64,000 bases of DNA from Pegoplata infirma. Taxonomy: Eukaryota > Arthropoda > Insecta > Diptera > Anthomyiidae. The DNA lies in assembly GCA_963921195.1 (NCBI GenBank), contig OY992539.1:42488299-42552298 (forward strand), read 5' to 3'. Below, in pieces: positions 21,765 to 33,470 of this stretch (position 1 is its first letter; every line of letters begins with the position of its first letter). A program made the position numbers and the translations under genes. The notes under the pieces are model-generated. The model searched no databases and was not told the DNA's origin. It saw only the letters and a list, made by a program, of their open reading frames with translations.

Positions 21765-21940
21765 CAGTGATGGGCATTTTTGTAATTCTTATTCCCGCGG
21801 GAATAGGCTAAAAAATGCTGCTTGTGCGCTGTCGACACACGTACTCAATAAAATTCTGTTGCTTGAGCAAATTTGTTGACTTTTCGCTTGATACTACCCA
21901 CACAAGCATAAATGTTATAGTATGTGTGTGCGCAACACTG
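21765..21940. mobile_element. 176-bp hAT-like MITE CAGTGATGGGC
   Basis: CAGTGATGGGC at the left and gcgcaacactg at the right, flanked by the perfect 8-bp duplication gtttagat (21757-21764, 21941-21948). Distinct from the TAGAGATGGG family. Confidence 0.88.
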
Positions 21941-22287
21941 GTTTAGATGATAAAAATTCAGAAATTGTCTGAATAATATAAAAAAAAATATTTTTTTTTA
22001 CTTAAAAATAAAAAAAAATAATCGCGAATATCGTTAATACATACGATAACTTTGAAAAAACTGATATTACAATAGGATTTAATGTGTGTGAACTAGCTTT
22101 ACCAGATGGAGGTCGCAATTTCAAATCAAACTAAAAATATGTGTATTAAACCAATTATTTCAAGAAAATAACGATTTTTCGCGAAAAAAATTCACTGTAT
22201 AACGATTTGTTATGCTAGTTTAACAGACTTGAATGGTTTTAAATTTAAAAATTATCGCAAAAGTTTAAAAATATCGTTTTTATTGTA

Positions 22288-23066
22288 CACTCAAAATAAA
22301 TTCTCTGTCCAATCAGCAGAAAAATCTGCTGAAAATACACCCATTTTGAGCCATATGAGAAATCTGCTGATTTTAGCAGACACGGTTTGCTAAATATCTG
22401 TCATAAGAGGTGAATAAATATAACAATAAAAAAAAAAAAAAACATACGGCGCCAGCCAGCATCGAACTTGCCACCTTCCGATTTGAAAGCACACTTCTTA
22501 ACCACTACGCTACGGAAGCTTATACTTTTATCTGGCGTTTTAGTTATTAAACATGTGTAACATTTTACTATGTTTATACTGATTTTGTTTGCTGAATTTC
22601 ATTATTTTGTTAAAAAAATTTTTTATATAAAAAAAAAAGCAGAACAGATTGTCAGCAGATTGCTCTGCTGAAATCAGCAGATTGATCTGCTGAAATCAGC
22701 AGAAATATCTGCTGATTTTAGCAGAAAAATCTGCTGATTTTAGCAGAAAAAATCTGCTGATTTCAGCAGAATAATCTGCTGATTTCAGCAGAACAATCTG
22801 CTGATTTCAGCAGAACAATCTGCTGATTTCAGCAGAGCAATCTGCTGACAATCTGTTCTGCTTTTTTTTTTATATAAAAAAATTTCTTGAAAAAATTCAG
22901 CAAACAAAATCAGTATAAACATAGTAAAATGTCTGTTATTTTCTTAAACTAAATGACAGAGATTTTACTAAAAATATCCTTCTCAGCAGAACAATCTGCT
23001 AAAAGATTGCTAATTCAAATTGAAAGTCGTTTTACAGATTTTTTGACAGAGTTTTTCTTTTGAGTG
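22288..23066. mobile_element. TA-flanked CACTCAAAA element with word ctgctgatttcagcag
   Basis: CACTCAAAA after TA (22286-22287) and TTTTGAGTG before TA (23067-23068). The centre (22640-22860) is an almost uninterrupted series of ctgctgaaatcagcag palindromes, and flanks on either side are inverted copies. The left arm carries an extra tRNA-like block (about 22400-22550) absent from the right arm. Confidence 0.82.
22447..22519 (-). tRNA. tRNA-like pseudo-sequence (minus strand)
   Basis: On the minus strand it starts GCTTCCGTAGCGTAGTGGTT, an A-box-like segment. It contains a T-arm with five pairs around the loop AGTTCGA (B-box-like) and ends before a run of about 15 T, a strong Pol III terminator. 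The 3' acceptor strand does not pair with the 5' strand and the anticodon arm is irregular, so it is a pseudo-tRNA or the head of a tRNA-derived SINE, not a functional tRNA. Confidence 0.55.
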
Positions 23067-23179
23067 TACTTGAGCATCAAAATTTTAAATCGCGAATATC
23101 GCGAATACGAGCGCTAAGGGTGCCCAGCTTGTTAAAAAAAAGTGTCAAATTCGAGCACAGTGATATTAATCAGAATTTG

Positions 23180-24603
23180 AAATTGTGTATTTTTTAAATG
23201 TACTAAATAAAATTTCTAAAATGTGCTAAATAAATCGTGGATTTTTTAAAACGACCAATTATGTCGTGCATTTCAAAAATGTACAAAATTAAATTAATCG
23301 TAAATCTCTTAAATGTTTCGAAAATTGTATATTTTTTAGATGTACCAAATTTTACAAAAACTCAGACAAATCAATCGTGGATTTCTATTAAATAAATCGT
23401 GGACTTTTAGAAAGTACAAAATAAATAGTGAATTTCTAAAATGTACTAAATATATTGTGGATTTCTAAAATGTAGTACATAAATCACAGATTTATAAAAT
23501 CTTCTAAACAAATCGTGAATTTTTAAAATGTACTAAATAAATCGTGAATTTTTCAAATGTTTGAAATAAATCGTGAATTTTAAAAATGTTCTAAATAAAC
23601 CGTGGATTTTTAAAATGTCCGAAATAATTTATGAATTTTCAAAATGTAATAAATAATTATGGATTTCTAAAAATGTAAAAAATAATTGATGAGTTTTTAA
23701 AATGTACTAAATAAATCGTGAATTTTAAAAATGTACGAAATACACCGTGGGTTTTTAAAATGTTCGAAATAATTTATGAATTTTAAAAGTGTACTAAATA
23801 ATTATGGATTTTTAAAAATGTAAAAAATAATTGATGAGTTTTTAAAATGTACTAATTTAATCGTGGATTTTTTGAATGTACCAAATTAAAAAAAAAAATT
23901 CATGGATCTCTAAAAATATACCAAATATACATACGAAACAAATTATCGATCCCTGAAAATGTACCAAACAAATCATTGACTTCCAAAATGTACTAAATAA
24001 ATCATGGATTTTCCGAAATGTCCCAAATAATAGATTTGTAATGTACAAAATTTATTAAAAATATGAAAAATCAATCCAGGATATTAAAAATATATTAAAT
24101 TTATAAAAATTCAGAAAAAAAAATTAATGGATTTCTTAAACAAACTAAATAAATCATGGATTTCAGAAATTTACAAACTGTAACAAAATAAAATGTAAAT
24201 TTCTAAAATGTTCCAAATAAATAATGGATTTTTCAAAATGTACTAAATAAATTTTAGATTTCTAAAACGTACCAAATTAATCTTGGAATTTTAAAAAGTA
24301 CCAAATAAGCAGTGGATTTCTAAAATGTACCAAACAAATTTTAAATAATTTTAAACAAATAAATTAATCAAAGATTTCTAAAAAGTACCAAATAAATAGT
24401 AGATTCTTGGATGGATTTTTAAAATAAATATACCAAAAAATTTCTGGATTTTTAAAATGTACTAAACAAATTGTGGATTTTTTAAAGGTGAAAAAAATAT
24501 TTGATATTTTGTATGTTTGGTACAAATCGTGGATATCTAAAATGTACCAAATATGTCGTGGATTTTTAAAATGTTAAGCATTGTATTTCTTAAATGTACC
24601 TAA
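23180..24603 (+). repeat. Degenerate 29-bp minisatellite
   Basis: The unit is about aaataaatcgtggatttttaaaatgtact; the core aatcgtggatttttaaaatg varies from copy to copy over about 45 units. It resumes for a short piece after the Helitron (27572-27605), so the Helitron inserted into it. A further block lies at 33125-33310. Confidence 0.85.
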
Positions 24604-27571
24604 TCTATATAAATAAAAATCAATTGTCGTTCGTTGGTAACAGCATCAGTTGAGAACGGCTGGACCGATTTGGACAATTTTTTTTTTTGAAATGTTCGTC
24701 ATAGTCCAACTTAGGTTTTTACGTAAAGAAAAATTGACCACGCCCACTTTTACGCCCACTTTTTTTGATTTATCTAAAATCGGAAAACGGCTGCACCGAT
24801 TTGGGTAATTTTTTATTTAAATGTTCGTAGTAATCCAATTTAAGTTTTTACTGAAAGAAAAATCGTCCACGCCCACTTTTACACCCACTTTTCCAATTTA
24901 TCTAAAATCTGAGAATGGCTGGGCCGATTTGACAAATTTTTTTAAATGAATTTTCATCATATTCCAACTTTTGTTTTTACGAAAAAAGAAATAGACCACG
25001 CACACTTTGGCTAATTTTTGATGAAAATGTTCGTCATAATTCAACTAGGGTTTTTACGGATAGTAAAATTTCCCACGCCCACTTTTTTCTATGTATCGAA
25101 AGAACTATATCTGCTAGACCGATATGGTTATAGTCCACAAAAGATTTTTATGGAATGAAAAATTGTCCACGCCTATTTACGCTCACTTTTCCCAATATAT
25201 ATATTATAAATCATGTAATGGCTGGATCAATTTGTCTAATTTTGTTTTAAGTGTTCGTCATAGTCCAACTAAGGTTTTTCGGAAAGAACAATTTTCCATT
25301 TCTACGCCCACTTTTAAATGGATGGACCGAGTTGGTTAAATTTAAATAAGTTATTTACGGTAAGAAAAGTTGTCGACCCACTCTTTTTTTTCGAATATAT
25401 AAAATGTGCTCTATAGAAAAATAAGATATATCGTGAACCTATATTCAAAATATGCCAACTCAAATTTGACCGAAATGAGTTTCCGATGGCAAATAGGTCC
25501 CCTATGCAATTCCCATCTGTGGTAAAAATTTCAGAGCAAAAAAATAATTTGTTGTCGTTTTACATCCATTTTTGTTATTCTGCTAACTCAAAGTACATAT
25601 TTTTTTGGTGAAAATAAATGCCAACTCGCTTTGTAAATTTCCAAAAATTTTTCAAAAATTTTTTTAAAAAAAATTAGACCACGTATCTCATTGCATTTGT
25701 CATGCTGAACACGAATCTGGTAAAGATTTTGATATCTAATGGCTAGTTTTAGAGATATTGATATTTTGAAAATATCGGTAAATAGTGCTTGCGAAAAAAA
25801 AAAATGCTTATATATATTTAACTTTTAAACTATTTATCAGATTGGAACATTATGAGTGGGGCAAATAAAGCCAATGATATAAGCTTTCAAAATAGCTAGT
25901 TTGGAGTGACCCTTTTACAACACAGCGTGAGCTACAGAGTGCCAAAGTTGACCACCCTAAGATTAAAAGGATTTCGGAGCAAGTAACTTTTAAAAATATG
26001 CAGATTTTTAATTTTTTTTTTTTCAGTTTTTGCAATTATCGTACTAAGGATAACAAAAACCAAAAAAAAAATTATAAAAATTTTTCCAAAAAAAAATATT
26101 TTTTTATTTTCCGACAAAATATGCCAACTCTAAAAAAATATTTGTTTTTTGATATAGTAATAAATGCCATCTCTGAAAAATACGCAAACAAGTGCAAAAT
26201 ATAAAATTTTTGGCATAGGTAAAAATTATTTAGAATATTTAAACCATGTTATGGAAGGTACATTGCTAATTTTTACAATAATATGCGAAATAACTAGTTT
26301 TTTAGCTCTCCTGAACAGTAAGCTTTTTCGAGTTGGCATTTATTGAATATAGTTCGACGATATAATTAATTATTTGAGATTCTAGAATAATAAAATATAA
26401 ATAAAAATAAAATGTAGTTCGTTGGTAACTGACCGATTTGTTAAATATTTTTTTTTAATGTTCGTCTTATTTTTTTTTTAAATGTTTGACTTAGGTTTTT
26501 TCATAAATAAATAAATCACGCCCACTTTGCGCCTCCTTTTTTTGATATATCTAATATCGGAGAACGGCTCGATCGATTTGGCTAAACTTTTTTTCAAATG
26601 CTCGCCATAGACCAACTTAGGTTTAAACGAAAATAAAAATTGTTCACGCCCACTTTTATTTCGATATATCTAAAATTAAAAAACGGCGGGACCGATTTGG
26701 CTATTAGTAGAATTTGTTGACGTTCGTGATAGTACAACTAAGGTTTTTACGGAAAGAAAAAATTGTCCACACCAACTTTTTTCAATACATCTAAAATCGG
26801 AGAACGACTTGCCTGATTTGGTAATTTTTTTCTTTAATGATCATTATAGTCCAAGTACGGATTTTACGGAAATAATTATTGTCCTCCACCACTTCAAAGC
26901 CAACATTTTTCAATATCCTTAAAATTTGCAACACTTGAGAACGCCTGGACCGATTTGGCTATTTTTTTTTTAATGTAAGTAATAGTCCATATAATTGTTC
27001 GGAAATAAAAATTGTCGTCGTCCACTTTTTTCGATATATCTAAAATTAATTTTTACTCTAATTCGATTAAAAAAAATTGTTCTTAATAGATTCCGCTTAA
27101 ACTTGGTAAAAATGATTTTAAATCCTAGGGTATTGTTAACATATGTAAAAGTTTAACTTAGCACACCGGACCGATTTTTTTATGTTCCAATTCCAATTAG
27201 GTTTTTAAGGAAATATAAATGAGAAAAGTGTCCCGGGAAAATTGAAAATTTGGGAAAACTATAAAGGTTTGTTTGAACTCCAGACAATAGCTCACGATAA
27301 GAACGAAGGATATGCGTAATTTATTTTTGTGTTGTTCGTAATAATACCAAAGAAGTTTTAAATATGTACAGATCGCAAAGTCTAAGACCTGGTAATTTTT
27401 TTTAGTTCCTAAAATATAATTTCAAGATGATTATCTGCGTAATCGGGTCTTTAAAACCACGCCCACAAATTTTTCTAAGCCAAGAAATTCATTACATTTT
27501 TTGCAGGGCTATATATTTGAAGCGAGACGAAATCTTATATTTGGGCCAGCAACGCGGACCGGGCCAGCTAG
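24604..27571 (+). mobile_element. Helitron-type element, non-autonomous
   Basis: Starts TCTATATAAATAAAAAT and ends gggccagCTAG followed by T, inserted exactly between A and T, all as known for Helitrons. The 5' region has the 'gagaacggctggaccgattt' segment widespread in insect Helitrons. That segment recurs as diverged units of about 120-130 bp ending cacgcccactttt (24650-25320, 26560-27060). A second start-like sequence near 26385 suggests two copies nested. No Rep/helicase frame. Confidence 0.8.
25449..26346. mobile_element. Unknown insertion within the Helitron
   Basis: Interrupts the Helitron units. It begins aatatgccaactc and ends gagttggcatttatt, imperfect inverted ends. The interior repeats aatgccaactc several times. 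No recognisable product. Confidence 0.5.
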
Positions 27572-27605
27572 TTTGTAATAGATTTCCAAAATATACTAAA
27601 TGAAT

Positions 27606-27918
27606 TACAAAAAAAGTACTTAATAATTAAAATAACAAAAAATTTGATTGAGTTGACAAATTGTGTTGTTGAATAAAATAGCAATTAAATTGTTTGTTAA
27701 TACAACAACTTTTTTTCTTAAAAGGCCTACAATAAATTTTTTTTTTGCAAATTCATTAAAATCAATCGTGATTTTCTTCAAGGTACCAAATGTGGAGTGT
27801 ATTTAATAAATTCAACTTTATAATTAAACTTATTTGAACAATTTTCACTTAAAATTTCAATTTCTTTTTTTATTTAAACTTTAATTTGTTTTTCTTCCAC
27901 TTCTTCCACACCATTTAG
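27606..27918 (+). other. Pxn: Intron end before the LRR-cap exon
   Basis: AT-rich intron with a pyrimidine-rich stretch (27855-27905) and the acceptor catttag at 27912-27918. Confidence 0.7.
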
Positions 27919-28160
27919 TTTCTTTTTCAATAATAAACTTACTAATCTGCCAGCGGATGCATTCACTCGTTTGCCAAGTTTAAAACGCCTACGTCTCGAT
28001 GGCAATTCCATCGATTGTAATTGTGGTATTTACTCATTGTGGCGTTACTATCAACAGCATCCTCAACGTCAGCTCATCATCATAGCATTGACTTGTGAAA
28101 CACCAGCAACATTGCATCGTTATGGCTTTACGAATCTACAGGAGTATCATTTTCATTGCA
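27919..28160 (+). CDS. Pxn: Peroxidasin, last LRR and cysteine cap exon
   Basis: 242 nt, phase 2 in and phase 1 out (acceptor catttag, donor gtaagt at 28161). It reads NNKLTNLPADAFTRLPSLKR, then LRLDGNSIDCNCGIYSLW, and ends in TCETPA...EYHFHC. The CNC...C...C cysteines are those of an LRR C-terminal cap, which seals the LRR solenoid in secreted proteins. Order and spacing follow Drosophila Pxn. The phase change from 2 to 1 at its end marks the switch from LRR exons to Ig exons. Codon use and length are normal, with no frame break. Confidence 0.94.
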
Positions 28161-28842
28161 GTAAGTGCCTAGTATTAAGAACTTGAAATCTAAACATATT
28201 GTAGTCCTTTACGTGTTTTTTTTCTTCCTCAAGTGAGAGTAAATAGATACAAAAATCTAATTTAAACTGCTGAGGGAAATGAAAAAAAATGTATCAGAAA
28301 TTTGATATGGATTTTATCTAAACTGTAAAAATAAACCAAACAATAGTTTAAAGGAAAATTGATTGGAAAAATTAGATAAAAAGGATTTAAATTGGAGAAC
28401 ATTTAAAGTTTTAATATTACAGGGGATTAATATTATTCGAAATTTAATCGGTTTAAAAAAATTTAAAAAAAATAACAATTATAGAATTTTGAAGGTATCA
28501 AATTTATACAAAATTTCTGGACCTTATTAAAAGTTTTCTTATAAAAACGGGTATTTAAGGAAAGTCCTTAACGAAGGCGAATTTGTACACGACCATTGGA
28601 TAGGCCTTCAAAAAACCTTTCGATGTGTAAAAAAATGTTCATATTGTTTCTTATGAAGAAATGTGAAAAATCCTCAAAAAAAGAAAAAAAATCCATTTTC
28701 CCCCTCCCCTTTTACCCGCTAAAAGTGAGATTGGGCAGCTAAGAAAAAACAGTTAACTCTTATTTTCCTCCCCTCTTTCCCATATGCAAGTCTCAGGAAA
28801 ATCTGTGGGTGCCCTGAGAAAGACCTCCATTGTAAGTGAGTG
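28161..28842 (+). other. Pxn: Start of the 9.5 kb Pxn intron
   Basis: AT-rich intronic sequence. From about 28680 it turns C-rich (tccccctcccc) and abuts the hairpin element; no terminus of its own was identified. Confidence 0.5.
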
Positions 28843-28844
28843 TA

Positions 28845-29760
28845 CCCTAGACCGGGTCGAAAAAAAAAGTTCCCACTGTGCGGGCTTTATTTTTAAGCTT
28901 ACCTCGAAAAAGTTCCATAGCCAAAATATTAGATTTTTAGGTCGCGATTTGGTACCGCCGAAATCGTTTTTTGTTCATAGCTTTGTCATTTGATGTCCGA
29001 TCGTTGTAAAAAAAACTTTGTTAGAAAGTCCTCAGCGAGTACTAAATTTGACCCTTATCTGGTTTTGACCTCTGAGGTCATCTTCGTGTTATAAGTGTTA
29101 GTTTCTCAGCTTTCTACCCCCTTAAATGATTTTTATTTTTCCATTAAATTATAGCACTAAGAAAATCATAAAATCCTTCCCTTGGAAGTATCCAGTTAAA
29201 TTAATTAACAAAAAAGTTACATTCAATTTTAAATTTCCATAGAAAAAGATTTAAAACACTTGTTCGTATGTATTTAAATACAAACTAAAAAAATTAAATA
29301 TAGTTTAAAGGCATAATAACAAGTGTTTTTTCTAATTTTCTTTATATTGTATATGAAAATCTTAAATCAAATGTAACTTTTTTGTTAATTAATTTAACTG
29401 GATACTTCCAAGGGAAGGATTTTATGATTTTCTTAGTGCTATAATTTAATGGAAAAATAAAAATCATTTAAGGGGGTAGAAAGCTGAGAAACTAACACTT
29501 ATAACACGAAGATGACCTCAGAGGTCAAAACCAGATATGGGTCAAATTTAGTACTCGCTGAGGACTTTCTAACAATTTTTTTTTTACAACGATCGGACAT
29601 CAAATGACAAAGCTATGAACAAAAAACGATTTCGGCGGTACCAAATCGCGACCTAAAAATCTAATATTTTGGCTATGGAACTTTTTCGAGGTAAGCTTAA
29701 AAATAAAGCCCGCACAGTGGGAACTTTTTTTTTCTCCTTTATGGTCGACCCAGTCTAGTG
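28845..29760. mobile_element. 916-bp near-perfect hairpin element, TA-flanked
   Basis: CCCTAGACCGGGTCGA at the left and tcgacccagtctagtg at the right, with TA on both sides (28843-28844, 29761-29762). The arms of about 455 bp match so well that a run of over 40 residues is encoded identically on opposite strands (28861-28993, 29600-29740). Centre near 29302. The transcript would form a long double-stranded stem. Confidence 0.85.
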
Positions 29761-29848
29761 TACCCCCATATTGTGGTTGAAGGGTATAAAATATTTTGGA
29801 TAAAAAAATGTATTTCAATAATAATTATTTGGTTTAACTAATGCCTTT

Positions 29849-30008
29849 ATGATACTTGCTTTTTTTCAAGTTACTTGTTGCTGCATTTATTAGGGTTTTT
29901 CTATGGGACTTTCGATAAATTCAAAATTTTTGGTTTAAGTTATCGAAATTTTTATAGAAAAACCCTAATAAATGCAGCAACAAGTAACTTGAAACAAGCA
30001 AGTATCAT
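29849..30008. mobile_element. 160-bp hairpin
   Basis: Arms atgatacttgc...agggtttttcta and tagaaaaaccct...gcaagtatcat are almost perfect inverses, about 55 bp each. Probably a short MITE; duplication not identified. Confidence 0.75.
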
Positions 30009-30134
30009 ACGCACTTAATTGAAAGAATCATAATAAATTCATTTGGTAACATCTATCGCAAGGGGGAAGGTGTTCCCAACCAAATCCCCCTCCAATCAAA
30101 AAAAAAGTCCCCGGAAAATATTTTTTTTACATTT

Positions 30135-30183
30135 TGGAGGGTATAAAAGATTCGGCACAGCCGAATTTAACACTCTCACTTGT
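30135..30183 (-). repeat. Family B-type 5' end fragment (minus)
   Basis: Reads, reversed, aacaagtgagagtgttaaat then the hairpin ttcggctgtgccgaa and ataccctcc. It directly abuts the family A copy that follows. Confidence 0.55.
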
Positions 30184-31305
30184 TATACCCTACACCACTC
30201 TGTGGTACAGGGTATAATGAGTAGTTTGAGTAGACTTAGCGATGTCCATCCGTCCGTCTGTCTGTCCGTCCGTCTGTCCATCTATCGGTTTAAGCACGAT
30301 ACAGGTCGCAATTTTCACTCAATTGACTTGAAATTTGAAACTTAAACATCTTTTGGCCCAAGGACAACGCCTATAGAAATTGGAAAAAAATCGGTCCATG
30401 TTAAGACTTAGCCCCCAGACAAATGCTCCCTTTGAAATTGGCTTTAATGACCCTAATAACAGTATTATGATAGGTATCGTTTTGAAATTTAACAGGTAAT
30501 ATGCACAAATCACTATTCCAAATTTCGAAGGAATCGGATATGCAAAAAATTTGATTCAATTTTTATTTGTAGGTGTTAGAGTCCCCGCACAACAATGTCG
30601 GTAACGTTTTTTTCATACAAATTTGGCAAAAAAAAAACGCTCGACCGAAAACCGATTGAATAAAATCAATTTTATTTTTGTGTCGGTTTCTCTCTCTCTT
30701 TTAATTTTTGAAATTAAAATGTTGCCACAATTTTATAAATATTTCGATTATTTTCGATAAAGTAAACAAAAAAATGTGATCTCTAAAAAAAAATATTTAA
30801 AATTTAAAAAAAACACACAAAAAAAACTAATCAATATGAAAAAATCACATTGATATAAAATAAAAATTAGAAATTAAATAAAAAAGTGTAGATAAAGTGA
30901 AAAATAGTGTAAATATAAACGTATGACTGAATTTTCCGCTGCCGCCTTTGTTTTGCGCCTATACTCTCTCATGACCGAAACCGTCAACCGCTCCGACATT
31001 GTTGTGCGGGGACTCTTAAACGTGTACTTTGGTAACCTTATCAAATCGGAATACATTTGGACGATTATTGGACTTAGTCCCCCATATAAAAATTTCGACC
31101 GATATTCAGTTAAATCGGTCTATTGGCAAAAAATAAACCAATTCCAATAAAATTTGATCTGTGTGTGTTTTCTACACTAAATAAAGATCTAACAAAAGAT
31201 GGATCCAATCGGCCCATGTTTGGACTTGAGATCCATTTTCCGGAAAACACTGGTGTAGGGTATCATATGGTCGGTCTTGACCGACTATAACTTTCTTACT
31301 TGTTT
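30184..31305 (-). repeat. Family A repeat, copy 2 (minus), with nested MITE
   Basis: Begins tataccctacaccactctgt and ends with the hairpin ggtcggtcttgaccgac, then ctttcttacttgt. An insertion at 30579-31015 splits it. A short tccg/tctg microsatellite lies at 30250-30285. Confidence 0.78.
30579..31015. mobile_element. PIF/Harbinger-like MITE, TTA-flanked
   Basis: GAGTCCCCGCACAACAATGT and its exact complement at the right end form TIRs of about 23 bp. TTA lies on both sides (30576-30578, 31016-31018) and family A sequence resumes across it. A 3-bp TWA duplication is characteristic of PIF/Harbinger. No reading frame of interest. Confidence 0.82.
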
Positions 31306-31320
31306 TTTTTATTAATTTTG

Positions 31321-33120
31321 ACATGCTGAATCCGAATATCGAAAAAAATCTAAAATCGGTCTAGCGGCTTTCGAGATATCGCCATTTGAAATTTTTCAAA
31401 AAAAAATAGCGAAAATGGCAGTTTTTTGCAACGTTCAAGAACTTTTTAAATTAAATATTTTATAGAGCTTGTGACAAACTTTGATTAAAACTTTATTTTA
31501 ACAAAATTAAAACATTTTAACCCAAGGTGCCCTTTAGCCAAAGTTTAGAGTTTTTGGTGAAAATTTTATAAAAATAAACAAAATTTTATAAAAAAAAACA
31601 AAATTTTGATCAAAGTTTTGATCAGGCTAAAAAGATCGCATTTGGCTCAAATTAATTTTAAATGAAAGTTAATCTCAAGCTCTATGAGAGGTTCAAGGAA
31701 AAAAATTTAGATTTTTTCTTAAATTTCTTGACCGTGAAAACGGCATTTTTTGTAAATTTCAAATAGCCATAGAGTTAAAACACCTCAATTCAACCGAAAA
31801 AGGTAGCATTTTTGACCTTACCCCTTTCGAATTTGATGTAACTTGCCAAAATTTTGGACTTCTGGTAGTTTTTCTTCCCGAGATATGAGGTCTTGAAAAT
31901 TGGCAAAATCGTATATATTTGACAAATGTGTTCTGAGATAACTCGAAAAGTAATAACAATACAGATCTCAGTCAGGTTGCAAATAAAAGGTAATGAGACA
32001 GCCTTTAAAATGGCATTCCCTAAGATTTTGGTTTTTACCTTAATTTTTGGAGAGCCATATCTCAAAAAAAGATATTTTTAAAATTTTGGAAAAAATATAT
32101 GTTATTAAGGGTCACCTGTACTACTTAAGTTTAAATTTTCAGGATGGAGACTTCATTGGAACTTTTAATATTAGTAGAAACATTTGACAGGAAAGAAAAA
32201 GCGGTGTATTTTCCCTTAGAAAAAAAATATTCTTTTTGTGTCTGAGATTCTGGTACCAAAGTTCACTTTTTTTTAATGTTTTTGACGTGCTGAGTCCATA
32301 TACGACTTTTGAACTGGCCTATCGCTATTAGTTTTCGAGATATGTGTGAAAATTGCTAAAATGCTCTTGATGCGTTTTTTTGAACATTTAGGTGCATATA
32401 TCTTGAAAAGTAATAGGGATAGGCCAGTTCAAAGGTCATATTTGGACTCAGCACGTCAAAAACATTCAGAAAAATAAATTTTGGTACCAGAATTTCAAAG
32501 ACAAAAAAAATTTTTTTTTTCTAAGGGAAGTTACACCGCTTTTTCTTTCCTGTCACAATGTTTCTATTAATATAAAAAGTTCCAATGAATTCTCCATCCT
32601 GAAAATTTTGACTTAAGTAGTATAGGTGATTTTTAACAACATAAATTTTTCCCAAAATTTTAAAAATATAGTTTTTTGAGATAAAGCTCTCCAAAAATTA
32701 AGGTTTAAACCAATGACCTTTGACCTTTTTCAAAAAAATCTTGGGGAATGCAGTTTTAAAGGTTTATCTCATTACCTATTATTTGAAACCTGAAAGAGAC
32801 CTGAATTGTTATTTCTTTTTGAGATATCATTATTTATGTCAGAACACTTTTGTCAAATATATACGATTTTGTTTATTCAAGACTGCATATCTCGAATACT
32901 GGAATGACCAGAAGCCTGAAATATTGGCAAAATCTTTTTTTTGTTAAAGTAAACCACAGTACTTCATTTCATTAAATTTGGAGGCGTGCGGTCAACTCCT
33001 CGGTTGAATTGAGGTGTTTTAGCTCCATATGTCAAAAACCGTTCTATAGATTTTTAAACTTTTTCGATATTCATGTTCAGCGCATCAAATTTAATAAAAA
33101 TAATGTATCGTAAGACAAAT
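31321..33120. mobile_element. 1.8 kb inverted repeat (foldback-like)
   Basis: Two diverged arms of about 0.85 kb around a centre near 32370. For example gtttttgacgtgctgagtcc (32279-32298) faces its complement at 32444-32463, and caattcaaccga (31787) faces tcggttgaattg (33000). Arms repeat 'cgagatatc'-type segments. No product. Confidence 0.75.
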
Positions 33121-33124
33121 ATTT

Positions 33125-33470
33125 TTAAATTTTAAAATTTCCGCTAAAATGTATAAAATAAATCGTGAATTTCTGAAAATGTACCAAATCTTAAGTTTCT
33201 AAAGTGTCAAAAAAACGAGGATTTCTGAAATTTGCAAAATTTATTGTGTATTTTCGAAATATACCAAATTAATCGTAGATTTCTCAAATGAACCAAATAA
33301 ATCGTGAAAATTTTAGAAAAATTTTAAAATATATTTGGACAATTTAAAAATATTTTATAACTATTTTACACTGCATTTGGACAATTTCAAAATACATTTA
33401 GAAAATTTTGAAAATTGAGTAGTCTAGACTCTAGAGTATTTTAAATTTTCCAAAATGTATTTTAAGCAAC
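33125..33470 (+). repeat. Second block of two minisatellite vocabularies
   Basis: 33125-33310 repeats the 29-bp unit of 23180-24603 (aataaatcgtg...aaatgtacc). 33310-33460 repeats the atttggacaatttt unit of 47560-48615. Confidence 0.65.

Larger units (their letters stand above)
21255..23162. mobile_element. CACTGTGCT-ended TIR element with nested insertions
   Basis: CACTGTGCTag at the left and gagcacagtg at the right, with inner matching segments aacaagctgggcacc (21278) and its complement (23118-23132) and tcgcgatattcgcgat words. Two younger elements sit inside (21765-21940, 22288-23066). The terminal heptamer CACTGTG resembles Transib ends; no transposase seen. Confidence 0.7.

Noticed and set aside
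28784..29818. Identical 40-residue peptides on opposite strands
   Set aside because: Explained fully by the 916-bp hairpin element; not a protein family.
23180..33310. CRISPR-like array (regular short repeats)
   Set aside because: Units are adjacent degenerate repeats without unique spacers, and the DNA is eukaryotic.
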